Of a DNA stretch of 64,000 nt, positions 26,389-35,900 are shown piece by piece (within the stretch, counting starts at the first letter, position 1; every line of letters starts with the position of its first letter). The position numbers and the translations under genes were made by a program. The stretch is from Oribacterium sp. WCC10 (GTDB lineage Bacteria > Bacillota > Clostridia > Lachnospirales > Lachnospiraceae). The notes under the pieces are model-generated. The model saw only the letters and a list, made by a program, of their open reading frames with translations, ran no database searches and was not told the origin of the DNA. The DNA lies in assembly GCF_900113415.1 (NCBI RefSeq), contig NZ_FOPH01000001.1:1-64000 (forward strand). Direction: 5' to 3'.

Positions 26389-27360
26389 ATGGACGTTATG
26401 GAGACTATAGAAAAGAATAGATCTGGCAATATGTGGTCAAAACCTGAAAAACGTGCGCTTCTGATGGTTAATCAGAGCGCTGGTATGGGTAATGCGAAGG
26501 ACAAGATTTTTGAGCTTATCACAGAACTTGTGAAACAGGGTTTTGAGGTTGTGACTTTTCCTGTTATTCCTGATCGCGGCATCACTTCGGAGCAGGTGAT
26601 ATCGGAGTATCGTCATAGGAAGTTTCATATTGTGGCATGCATAGGAGGGGATGGGACATTAAACCATGTGGTAAATGCCCTCATGACCGTGAATGATCGG
26701 AAAAAGGCCGGAGTCCCCGTGATCTATATCCCCAGTGGAACCACCAACGATTATGCAAAGACACTTGGCCTGAGCGGAGATATTCAGAAACTGATGCAAA
26801 GTGTACAGGCTGCCAATGTCTACGGTCTGGACGTCGGAGATTTCGGCGGAAAGTTCTTTAACTACGTGGCGGCATTCGGAGCATTCACAAATGTAAGCTA
26901 CGAAACGCCTCAGGATCAGAAAAATATGCTCGGGTACCTTGCCTATCTTTTTAACGGCATAATTTCAGCACCTTCATCGCTCCAGACCAGGTATCATATA
27001 AAAGTGACTCACGAGGGCGAAACGGAAGAAGGAGACTATATCTTCGGAGCGGTTTCCAATGCAACATCCGTGGCCGGATTCAAGACTCCGGCATTGGCAC
27101 ATGCATCTCTCAGTGACGGAGTTTTTGAGGTTATGCTTATCAAAGCTCCGGAGGATCTTCAGGATGTGGGGGAAATATTTAAAGCCGCAATGGATGGCAA
27201 TTATGACAATCCCTATATTCATGTTTTTACTGCAAAGGAAGTGCATTTTGATTCAAGTCAGGATGTGAGCTGGACTCTTGACGGAGAGTTTGGCGGTATG
27301 AGGAAGGATGTGAAGGTCACAGTGATTCCGAAGGCAATAAAGATATATAAAGAAGTATAA
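26389..27360 (+). CDS. Diacylglycerol/lipid kinase family protein (YegS/DgkB-like)
   Basis: 323 residues. The DAGK catalytic domain shows ALLMVNQSAGMGNAKDK, the nucleotide-binding CIGGDGTLNHVVNAL, and IPSGTTNDYAKTLGL, then LDVGDFGGKFFNYVAAFGAFT, with a C-terminal YegS-like beta domain (WTLDGEFGG). It probably phosphorylates diacylglycerol or a related lipid at the membrane inner face to recycle it into phospholipid synthesis. The exact lipid is not readable from the sequence. A hairpin CTTCGAT/ATCGAAG lies in the 100-base gap before it. Confidence 0.92.
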   Translation: MDVMETIEKNRSGNMWSKPEKRALLMVNQSAGMGNAKDKIFELITELVKQGFEVVTFPVIPDRGITSEQVISEYRHRKFHIVACIGGDGTLNHVVNALMTVNDRKKAGVPVIYIPSGTTNDYAKTLGLSGDIQKLMQSVQAANVYGLDVGDFGGKFFNYVAAFGAFTNVSYETPQDQKNMLGYLAYLFNGIISAPSSLQTRYHIKVTHEGETEEGDYIFGAVSNATSVAGFKTPALAHASLSDGVFEVMLIKAPEDLQDVGEIFKAAMDGNYDNPYIHVFTAKEVHFDSSQDVSWTLDGEFGGMRKDVKVTVIPKAIKIYKEV

Positions 27361-27523
27361 CTCAAAGATAAAAAGCTGTTGTTAATTTTGAAAAGGTTAA
27401 TTAAAATGTTTGAAATTGAAGCAATATATAAGACTATGTATTTGCACTGTTTTTATCAGTATCAATTCAGAAATACCGACTGAGTTGCATCTAAGGTCAA
27501 AAACTTTTTTAAAGGAGACAACA

Positions 27524-28855
27524 TTGGCACAACATAATCTTTCAAAGGGAAATCTTCTTCATAATATGATATGGTTTTCGCTGCCGTATCTTCTCAGCTA
27601 CTTCCTGCAGACACTTTACGGACTCGCAGACCTTCTCATTGCAGGACGCTACAACGGGGCAGATGTCATATCTGCGGTATCCATCGGATCTCAGGTTATG
27701 CACATGGTGACGGTAATGCTGGTGGGCCTCGCCATGGGATCAACAGTTATGATCGGGCAGTTTGTAGGTGCTGAAGATGAAAAGAGAGTCAGCAAAACCA
27801 TCGGTAATACCATCACACTTTTTTCCGGTATAGCAGTGGCAGTGACATTGCTGTTGCATGTGTGTATCCACCCCATAGTCGGAGCACTGTCGACCCCGGC
27901 AGAGGCGGTACGGGGAACTGTGAGTTATCTTCAGATCTGCTTCACGGGAATCCCTTTTATCATCGCATATAACATACTAAGCTCTATCTTCAGAGGCATG
28001 GGTGACTCAAAAAGTCCGCTGATCTTTATTGCTATAGCCTGCTTTGTGAATATAGTGCTGGATTTCATCTTTATGGGTCCAATGCACATGGGGGCAGCCG
28101 GTGCGGCATACGGAACTGTTCTTGCTCAGGCGGTGAGCGTCATCATCGCATTTGCTGCAATAGTAAAGAAAAAGCTGTTTGAGGTTCATCTGTCGGATCT
28201 GAGACCGGACAGATTTGTGCTGGAAAAGATTCTGGGCGTAGGAGTTCCTGTTGCCTGTCAGGATGGATTCATACAGATTTCATTCCTTATCATAACGGTT
28301 ATAGCCAATCAGCGTGGTGTAGACATTTCCGCTGCGGTAGGCATCGTGGAAAAGACTATCAGTTTCCTGTTCCTGGTGCCATCCAGCATGCTTTCGACAG
28401 TCTCCACCATAGTTGCACAGTCCGTGGGTGCGGGAGACAGGGTAAGAGCACGCAAGACATTAAAATACGGTGTGATAATGTCTTTCTCCATCGGTGTGTT
28501 CTTCGCGATACTTTTTCAGTTTATTTCACCGTGGTTTTTCAGAATGTTCACGGATGATCCGGTTGTGAAGGAGTATGCAGTACAGTATATGCAGACTTAT
28601 GTCATCGACTGTGCCATAGCGGGAGTGCATTTCCCGTTTTCCGGTTTCTTCAGTGCCTGCAATATGTCGGTACTTGGATTCGTTCACAATATCATGTCGG
28701 TTGTTCTCGTGCGTGTGCCCGGGGCGTGGCTTGCCACTAAAATGTATCCGGAAACTCTGTACGCCATGGGACTTGCGGCACCGGCAGGATCACTTCTCAG
28801 TGTTATCATATGTGGAGCATTTTATTTTCATTATAAAAAGAAGGGGAAGTTCTGA
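27524..28855 (+). CDS. MATE-family multidrug/sodium antiporter
   Basis: 443 residues from TTG 27524, which has AAAGGAG 7 bases upstream; the open frame extends back to 27410, but those 38 residues are not MATE-like. Twelve hydrophobic segments arranged as two halves are seen, with MATE signatures near the start (MIWFSLPYLLSYFLQTLYGLADLLIAG, family pattern P-x6-L-x5-D) and in the middle (FRGMGDSKSPL). It expels organic cations or metabolites using a sodium or proton gradient. The substrate is unknown. It is a single gene closed by a terminator. Confidence 0.93.
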   Translation: MAQHNLSKGNLLHNMIWFSLPYLLSYFLQTLYGLADLLIAGRYNGADVISAVSIGSQVMHMVTVMLVGLAMGSTVMIGQFVGAEDEKRVSKTIGNTITLFSGIAVAVTLLLHVCIHPIVGALSTPAEAVRGTVSYLQICFTGIPFIIAYNILSSIFRGMGDSKSPLIFIAIACFVNIVLDFIFMGPMHMGAAGAAYGTVLAQAVSVIIAFAAIVKKKLFEVHLSDLRPDRFVLEKILGVGVPVACQDGFIQISFLIITVIANQRGVDISAAVGIVEKTISFLFLVPSSMLSTVSTIVAQSVGAGDRVRARKTLKYGVIMSFSIGVFFAILFQFISPWFFRMFTDDPVVKEYAVQYMQTYVIDCAIAGVHFPFSGFFSACNMSVLGFVHNIMSVVLVRVPGAWLATKMYPETLYAMGLAAPAGSLLSVIICGAFYFHYKKKGKF

Positions 28856-28954
28856 AGCTCTGTGAATGTTTTCGAGGAAACATTGTTGGGCGACGTTTAC
28901 ATGTGAAAGAGTATTTCGGATTTGTACAGAAGATATAAAAATATAGAATCCGTC

Positions 28955-28984
28955 AGGGCATGGTCGTTGGGCCATGCCTTTTTG
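28955..28984 (+). terminator. Terminator of the MATE gene
   Basis: GGCATGG (28957-28963) pairs with CCATGCC (28972-28978), then TTTTT. Confidence 0.8.
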
Positions 28985-29063
28985 TTATAAGGAGAGAATT
29001 TGCGGGAAGGAGACATTTTATTTCCGGCCTTGAATGTGAAATAAATGTGAAAACTGAAAATTG

Positions 29064-29090
29064 TTAGCACTCGATGCTTGACGTTGCTAA
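29064..29090 (+). promoter_or_regulatory. CIRCE operator (HrcA site), right half degenerate
   Basis: TTAGCACTC, nine bases, then CGTTGCTAA. The left arm is perfect; the right arm differs from GAGTGCTAA at three positions. It overlaps the -35 box at 29078-29083, so HrcA bound here would block RNA polymerase. Confidence 0.8.
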
Positions 29091-29106
29091 TAATGCGTTT
29101 TATAAT
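29078..29106 (+). promoter_or_regulatory. Sigma-A promoter of groESL
   Basis: TTGACG (29078-29083), a 17-base spacer and TATAAT (29101-29106), about 130 bases before groES. Confidence 0.8.
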
Positions 29107-29232
29107 ACGATTTGTTGCTAGAGAAAAAGTCTTTTAGACATAAAAACAGAAATCCGGTTGGTTTAATGTGGATTTTTGTGAAAATTCAATATCCCGTTCT
29201 AGCCGGACAGATTATAAATTAGGAGGTCAATC

Positions 29233-29523
29233 ATGAAGTTAGTTCCATTATTTGACAGAGTAGTTCTTGAGAAAGAGAAGATGGAAGAGACAACAGCCAG
29301 CGGTATCGTTCTTCCTGGACAGAATGACAAGGAGAAGCCTGGTCAGGCAGTTGTTGTTGCAGTTGGTCCTGGCGGAGTTGTTGACGGAAAAGAGATCACA
29401 ATGCAGGTAAAGGTTGGAGATCACGTTCTTTTCTCAAAGTATGCAGGTTCGGAGGTAGAGATCGAAGGAACCAAGTACACTGTTGTTAAGCAGAATGACA
29501 TTCTCGCTATCGTAGAGAAATAA
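29233..29523 (+). CDS. groES: Co-chaperonin GroES
   Basis: 96 residues, the normal family length. It starts MKLVPLFDRVVLEKEK and carries the mobile loop (EETTASGIVLPGQNDKEKPGQA) and the conserved VGDHVLFSKYAGSEVEIEGTKY and NDILAIVE. It forms the heptameric lid of the GroEL chamber. AGGAGG precedes the start by 7 bases. It is first gene of the CIRCE-controlled operon with groEL 135 bases downstream. Confidence 0.98.
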   Translation: MKLVPLFDRVVLEKEKMEETTASGIVLPGQNDKEKPGQAVVVAVGPGGVVDGKEITMQVKVGDHVLFSKYAGSEVEIEGTKYTVVKQNDILAIVEK

Positions 29524-29646
29524 TTGAATATATTGTCGGAACCGGAGAGATGATGAAGACATTGTCACGAAGGACCAACAGAACATAAATTGATATTTCC
29601 CGTCGGGAAGCGCTATGGAAAGATAGCGCAGGACGGAGACATTTAG

Positions 29647-31281
<1,635 letters not shown>

Positions 31282-31293
31282 GCGTATAAGTCC

Positions 31294-31352
31294 TGTGTCA
31301 AGCGGCGTTTCATCCTTCAAGCTTGCTTGTAAGGATGAAGCGACATTTGACA
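31294..31352 (+). repeat. Imperfect palindrome downstream of groEL
   Basis: GTGTCAA...TTTCATCCTT (from 31296) pairs with AAGGATGAA...TTTGACAC. There is no T run, so it may be an mRNA 3' stabiliser rather than a terminator. A second structured stretch follows at 31359-31440, with GGATATC/GATATCC and GCATTGC/GCAATGC arms. Confidence 0.5.
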
Positions 31353-31445
31353 CGACAACGGATATCGAAAATAAGCGCGTTAGCGCGGTTTGAGATATCC
31401 GTTAGCATTGCGGGAGTTGCGAAGCAATGAAGCAATGCGTGGGAC

Positions 31446-31474
31446 TTGTACTATGTATATAAAGTTCGTATAAT
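31446..31474 (+). promoter_or_regulatory. Strong sigma-A promoter immediately before a terminator
   Basis: TTGTAC (31446-31451), a 17-base spacer and perfect TATAAT (31469-31474). The only thing in its first 40 transcribed bases is the terminator at 31476-31512. Confidence 0.65.
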
Positions 31475-31475
31475 T

Positions 31476-31512
31476 AAGCTCGGATTGCGTAAAAGCAATT
31501 CGGGCTTTTTTA
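31476..31512 (+). terminator. Terminator or attenuator directly at the promoter
   Basis: AGCTCGGATTGC pairs with GCAATTCGGGCT (one G-T pair, one mismatch) and six T follow. It may be an attenuator for the gene at 31649 or the end of read-through from groEL. Confidence 0.75.
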
Positions 31513-31648
31513 AATAATCGCGAGGCGGCCAATTGGAAAATGTTTTCTATGCAGACAGGCAACCCGCAGACGAGCCAATGGGGTGTTTCCCGTTACTCGA
31601 TTAATAAATTGCCGGCTTGATCCAACATCCGGCGGAACGGAGACATAT

Positions 31649-32140
31649 ATGGACGAATATGTAGAGCACATGGTGAAAAGAAACGATCCCGTTTACTGGA
31701 AGGCGGCATTAGGTGTTGCAGCAGTTTTGACGGTTATCTCTCTGTTTTTGGCACTTCAGTATGCATTTGCGTTGCTTTTGCTTCTCGCGATGCTTGCAGC
31801 TGACTATGCTGTATGGCTGTTTTCAAGTGTTGAATATGAGTACACCTATTTCGGCGGTGGATTGGAACTTGATGAAGTTCTGAACAAGACCCGCAGAAGA
31901 AAGATCGTTGAGACAAATGGTGAAGAACTTGTTCTTTTTGCTCCGAAGAATTCCGATGCAGCCAAGGCAGAGATCGGCAATGCCAAGGTTCTCGACTATT
32001 CCGGCAACGGCCCTGAGGATAAGAAGTATGCATACATTTATGTAAGAAACGGAAACAAGGTATGCATGTATATCGAGGGTAATGATGAACTCGTTAAGCA
32101 GGTGAGAAGAAATACACCACAGAAATACAAAGCATATTAA
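31649..32140 (+). CDS. Small membrane protein of a Lachnospiraceae-type uncharacterised family (DUF6106-like)
   Basis: 163 residues from ATG 31649, with CGGAGA 6 bases upstream; the longer frame from 31583 has no ribosome site. Residues about 18-55 are two close hydrophobic segments (ALGVAAVLTVISLFLALQYAFALLLLLAMLAADYAVWLF), followed by a soluble C-terminal domain (VEYEYTYFGGGLELDEVLNKTRRRKI...) that ends with a basic tail. The sequence suggests the family named here, but that label is from memory of similar proteins. The function is unknown. Confidence 0.72.
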   Translation: MDEYVEHMVKRNDPVYWKAALGVAAVLTVISLFLALQYAFALLLLLAMLAADYAVWLFSSVEYEYTYFGGGLELDEVLNKTRRRKIVETNGEELVLFAPKNSDAAKAEIGNAKVLDYSGNGPEDKKYAYIYVRNGNKVCMYIEGNDELVKQVRRNTPQKYKAY

Positions 32141-32270
32141 AGAAACACGGATTGACACAATGTTTCCTTAGGACTCCCGGTGTCGGGGCACGGATTTTTG
32201 AGGCAAATTGATGCTTCACTTTGAAAATCCGGCCAGAGAAACGCTTTGCTCAGTGTTTCATTAAAACCAA

Positions 32271-32315
32271 GACTGTCGCATGAAGGATGTAACAATCCGG
32301 ATGCGGCAGTTTTTT
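32271..32315 (+). terminator. Terminator in the 32141-32612 gap
   Basis: ACTGTCGCAT (32272-32281) pairs with ATGCGGCAGT (32301-32310) through one G-T pair, then TTTTTT. A second hairpin with CGGATTTT/AAAATCCG arms lies at 32190-32232. From 32316 to 32597 I see an AT-rich stretch with no gene or convincing promoter. Confidence 0.8.
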
Positions 32316-32612
32316 CTGTATCAGATGATAATAAAAAAACAGAGTTGTTAAAAACAAGGTTATAAAAAACAAGTCATATTTGAGAAAAGATTATAAGAAG
32401 TATGGTGATGACGATAAAACTGATATAGTAACAAAACGGCATTTTTGAGCCGTGAAACTTGTATTAGCGTTTTTAAATAGCTGTACCATACATCGCCTTA
32501 AACCTGGCGTAATTACAGCACTTTTATGATCTGCCAACAGTGACATTATTTAAAAACGGGTATACTGGTTATGTTTAAAAAGTGAATTCAATAGTTCATG
32601 AGGAGGCGGGGG

Positions 32613-34256
32613 ATGAAAGAATTTACTATCAAGGTGTTGCCGGAGCAGGGAAACTTAACAAATGCCATAGAGTTTATAGAAAAAAGGCTGATAGAGTGTA
32701 AGACCGGCAGCAAGGACAGGGCAAAGGCGGTGCTTCTTGCGGAAGAGTATCTAGTTGAACTTTTTAAGGTTACCAAAGAAAACCGAAGCGTGATCATACG
32801 TGTTAAAAGATTTTTTGGAAAAACCACCGTAACTCTAATAAGTGAAAGCAGGAATGAAGTAACAGCGGGTACAGTAAATTCCATTTTGGATCTTGACTGC
32901 TATGAATCTGCCCCCAATGCCGAGGCGGCTATCAGGAGCATGATAATCAATGCCAACAGCGATATTCTCAGACAGAGCTACAGAAACGGAATTAATAAGA
33001 TCGTCATAACTGCAGGAATATCAAGCCAGAAAAATCTTATGAATGTTCTATTTTCAATGCTTCTTGCAGTAATCGTATGCAGCATCATGAGGTTTGCTTT
33101 AAGCGAAAATATATGTAATGCAATAAATGACTATGTGTTTATGACTATTAAAACCATTTTCTTAAATGCTTTAAAAGCAGTTATTGCACCGCTTATATTC
33201 TTTTCCATCGCTGCGTCGGTTTCTTCTGTTACAGACCTCAGTGAATTAGGGAAGATAGGTGCCCGGGTAATGGGCTTTTATGCCATGACCACCCTTGCGG
33301 CTACTATAGTTGCGTTTACTGCCTACAATATCATTAATCCCGGAACCTTCAATGAACTTTCCTATATGATAAGTGAAACACAGCAGGTCGGAGGACAGGA
33401 GACGGTCAGCATCCTTGATACGATTATCGGAATAGTTCCTGACAATTTCATAGGTGCTTTTGTTAATTCTGCAACGCTGCAGCTTATTTTCCTCGGCATA
33501 CTTGTGGGTGGAGTGGTACCGCTTATGGGCGAAAAGACTGAGAAGATTACGTCTTTTATTTCTGCGGCAAACGATTTGTTTCTACGGGTGGCTTCTACCA
33601 TAACAAAGTGTCTGCCTATAGCAGTATTTGCCTTTATAGGCTCAATGGTCATGACTATGGATTTCCAGTTAATAATGACGCTGTTGTCATTGTTCTTCTG
33701 TATCTTGCTTGGAATGATCGTGATGCTGATTTTCTATTTAACCGTGGTTTTTATCATGACAGGAAGTAATCCTTTTGAATTCTTCAAAAATGCCGTACCT
33801 GCCTGGCTAAATGCTTTTGCCCTGTCATCAAGCAGCGCAGCCATGCCGTTTACTATGGATACCTGTGATAAAAAGCTTAATATTTCTCCAAAGCTGTATT
33901 CATTTTCCATCCCGCTTGGAGCAACCATAAACATGGATGGATTTGTCGTAGTACTTACTATCTCCACGCTGTTTCTGGCAAAAGTATTCGGAGTTGAATT
34001 ATCGGGCGGCGAAATCGCATCCTTGATAGTGACTATTGTCTTGCTTTCCTTCGGAGCACCGGGAATACCCGGCGTTTCAACCATATGTATGTCGGTGCTT
34101 CTTATGCAGTTCCATGTGCCTATGGAAGCACTCGCAATTTTCATAGGTATCGATGCCATAACAGATCCGCTTAATACAGCCAATAATGTGTTTGGCGATA
34201 TCGTGGGAACCTTTTGCGTAGGAAAAAGAAGTGGAATGATGAATGGCAGACATTAA
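32613..34256 (+). CDS. Sodium:dicarboxylate/glutamate symporter fused to an N-terminal ATPase-like regulatory domain
   Basis: 547 residues from ATG 32613, with GAGGAGG 6-12 bases upstream (the ATG at 32598 lies before it). Residues about 140-545 are a DAACS/GltPh-type transporter: multiple membrane helices, the serine-rich SSSSAAMPFTMDTCD hairpin loop, NMDGFVVVLTI (NMDGT-like motif of helix 7) and DPLNTANNVFGD in helix 8 for substrate binding. Residues 1-125 are soluble, not part of the usual transporter, and resemble an anti-sigma/HATPase N-box (LLAEEYLVELFKVT) without clear G-boxes. Inferred: a transporter controlled by a cytosolic domain. Likely substrates are dicarboxylates or acidic amino acids. 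Confidence 0.85.
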   Translation: MKEFTIKVLPEQGNLTNAIEFIEKRLIECKTGSKDRAKAVLLAEEYLVELFKVTKENRSVIIRVKRFFGKTTVTLISESRNEVTAGTVNSILDLDCYESAPNAEAAIRSMIINANSDILRQSYRNGINKIVITAGISSQKNLMNVLFSMLLAVIVCSIMRFALSENICNAINDYVFMTIKTIFLNALKAVIAPLIFFSIAASVSSVTDLSELGKIGARVMGFYAMTTLAATIVAFTAYNIINPGTFNELSYMISETQQVGGQETVSILDTIIGIVPDNFIGAFVNSATLQLIFLGILVGGVVPLMGEKTEKITSFISAANDLFLRVASTITKCLPIAVFAFIGSMVMTMDFQLIMTLLSLFFCILLGMIVMLIFYLTVVFIMTGSNPFEFFKNAVPAWLNAFALSSSSAAMPFTMDTCDKKLNISPKLYSFSIPLGATINMDGFVVVLTISTLFLAKVFGVELSGGEIASLIVTIVLLSFGAPGIPGVSTICMSVLLMQFHVPMEALAIFIGIDAITDPLNTANNVFGDIVGTFCVGKRSGMMNGRH

Positions 34257-34521
34257 AGAACGGACTTTTCTTGTTTTTTACTGAATGTTTGTTTGACGAT
34301 AACGAGTGGTGATGGTAGATACAGGTAGCACCTGTAGTATTATAGCAAACTAATGTTCGCTCGATAATGAGAAAGAATATTTGTAAAAGAACATTTGACA
34401 AAAGCAGATTCCGGAATGCATAGATCGTGAACAAGGTGGTATTCTCACACCGGATGGAGTGATATTCATATGTGAAGTTTGTTATTATGAACCTGAAACG
34501 ATAGGTAGACACTCAGTATAA

Positions 34522-34746
34522 ATGGATTTACAGTTCAAGTCTGAAAGAGGAAGTGCCAATGATGAGAGTGATGTGGATATTTATATCGAAAAAAGGAAAC
34601 TCAAAAGCCTTATAAGATATTACTGCTTTGTTTCAGATCTTGAGAAAGCACTTAACTGTCATGTTGATGTTGTCACTACGGGTATAGAAGACAAGACCTT
34701 TCTAAATGCTATTCAAAGGGAAGGGATTTTGCTGTATGAAGAGTGA
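34522..34746 (+). pseudogene. Remnant of a MNT-type nucleotidyltransferase (antitoxin family)
   Basis: The 74-codon frame reads ERGSANDESDVDIYIE...VDVVTTG...FLNAIQREGILLYEE, which is the second half of a minimal nucleotidyltransferase domain. The first half, including the L-F-G-S-x-A-R-G motif, is not in frame: KWIYSSS in the +1 frame just upstream looks like its damaged remnant, with a frameshift near 34540 and an upstream TAG. There is no ribosome site and no HEPN toxin partner nearby. It was probably once part of a HEPN-MNT toxin-antitoxin pair. Confidence 0.65.
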
Positions 34747-34861
34747 TGACAGAATAATCAAAATGCCGGAGCTGTGGCGTGATTAAACATTGAATAAGAA
34801 AAACTTTGGTGCTATCATGGTTAGCGAAAGCTAACCGGGTTCTGCGAGAAGATGATTTGTA

Positions 34862-34895
34862 TGTGAGGAGTCGGGATTTGGCTCCTCATTTTTTG
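34862..34895 (+). terminator. Terminator upstream of the MacAB-like operon
   Basis: TGAGGAG (34864-34870) pairs with CTCCTCA (34882-34888), then TTTTTT. A smaller hairpin GGTTAG/CTAACC precedes it at 34821. Confidence 0.8.
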
Positions 34896-35042
34896 CAATA
34901 AGCCCATCAAACTCACCCATGGGTGTTGTGCTTGTACAAAAGATCATGGATGTATTTGACAGCCAATGCGGGCGGAGGGGTAAGAAGATGAAGCGAGTTA
35001 GTGCTGAATATTCGCCACAACGGTAGTTTTCAGAGGCACTTT

Positions 35043-35759
35043 ATGACAGATAACAGAAAACCAATACTTAGAGCTATCAATATAAAGAAAGAATATCAGT
35101 TAGGTGAAGTGACGGTACAGGCCCTTAGGGGTGTCAGTTTTGACATTTACGATAAGGAACTGATCGTCATACTGGGACCTTCAGGCTCCGGCAAGTCTAC
35201 AACTCTCAATATCCTTGGAGGCATAGAGACAGCCACTGAGGGAGAGATATGGTACGGCGGTGAGAAGCTCGACTGGGATGATAAAAAGAAGCTCACTCTG
35301 TACAGACGTAAGCACATAGGTTTCGTATTTCAGTTCTACAACCTACTTCCCGGGCTTACGGCTCTTGAAAATATCGAACTTGCGGGGGAGATGGGAAGCT
35401 CACCTATAGATGCACTGGAACTTATAAAAGAGGTGGGGCTTGAGGAACGTTCTCATCATTATCCCAACAGACTCTCCGGAGGTGAACAGCAGCGAATAGC
35501 TATTGCGAGAGCTCTTTGCAAGAATCCGGATCTTCTTTTGTGCGATGAACCGACAGGCGCTCTTGATTCCAAAACAGGAGTTCAGGTTCTTCGTTTGATT
35601 CACGATTTTTGCCGAAGATACGAAAAGCCTGTGGTGATCATCACACACAATGTAGATATAGCAAAGATTGCAGACCGGGTATTCCATTTTAAAGACGGCA
35701 TACTTGAATCGGTGAATATAAATCCGAATCCCATGGATCCCGGTGACATCGAGTGGTGA
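35043..35759 (+). CDS. ABC transporter ATP-binding protein, MacB/LolD class
   Basis: 238 residues from ATG 35043 (AGAGG upstream). It has Walker [10 protein letters not shown], the Q-loop [20 protein letters not shown], signature [15 protein letters not shown], Walker [13 protein letters not shown] and H-loop ITHN. The sequence around the Q-loop and the EPTGALD box are typical of the MacB/FtsE/LolD group that powers mechanotransmission rather than transport through the membrane. It is first gene of a three-gene exporter unit with the permease 140 bases downstream. Confidence 0.95.
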   Translation: MTDNRKPILRAINIKKEYQLGEVTVQALRGVSFDIYDKELIVILGPSGSGKSTTLNILGGIETATEGEIWYGGEKLDWDDKKKLTLYRRKHIGFVFQFYNLLPGLTALENIELAGEMGSSPIDALELIKEVGLEERSHHYPNRLSGGEQQRIAIARALCKNPDLLLCDEPTGALDSKTGVQVLRLIHDFCRRYEKPVVIITHNVDIAKIADRVFHFKDGILESVNINPNPMDPGDIEW

Positions 35760-35900
35760 AACGATACAAAGTTCCGGCAATATGCCAGAGAGATGCCGGT
35801 AAACCATGGAGCTGTCTGGATTGAAATCTGTTTTACAGAAATAAAGGAAAAGACAGCTTTACAGAGAAGGAATAACTAAGGTGTCTGACAGGAAGGCAAA

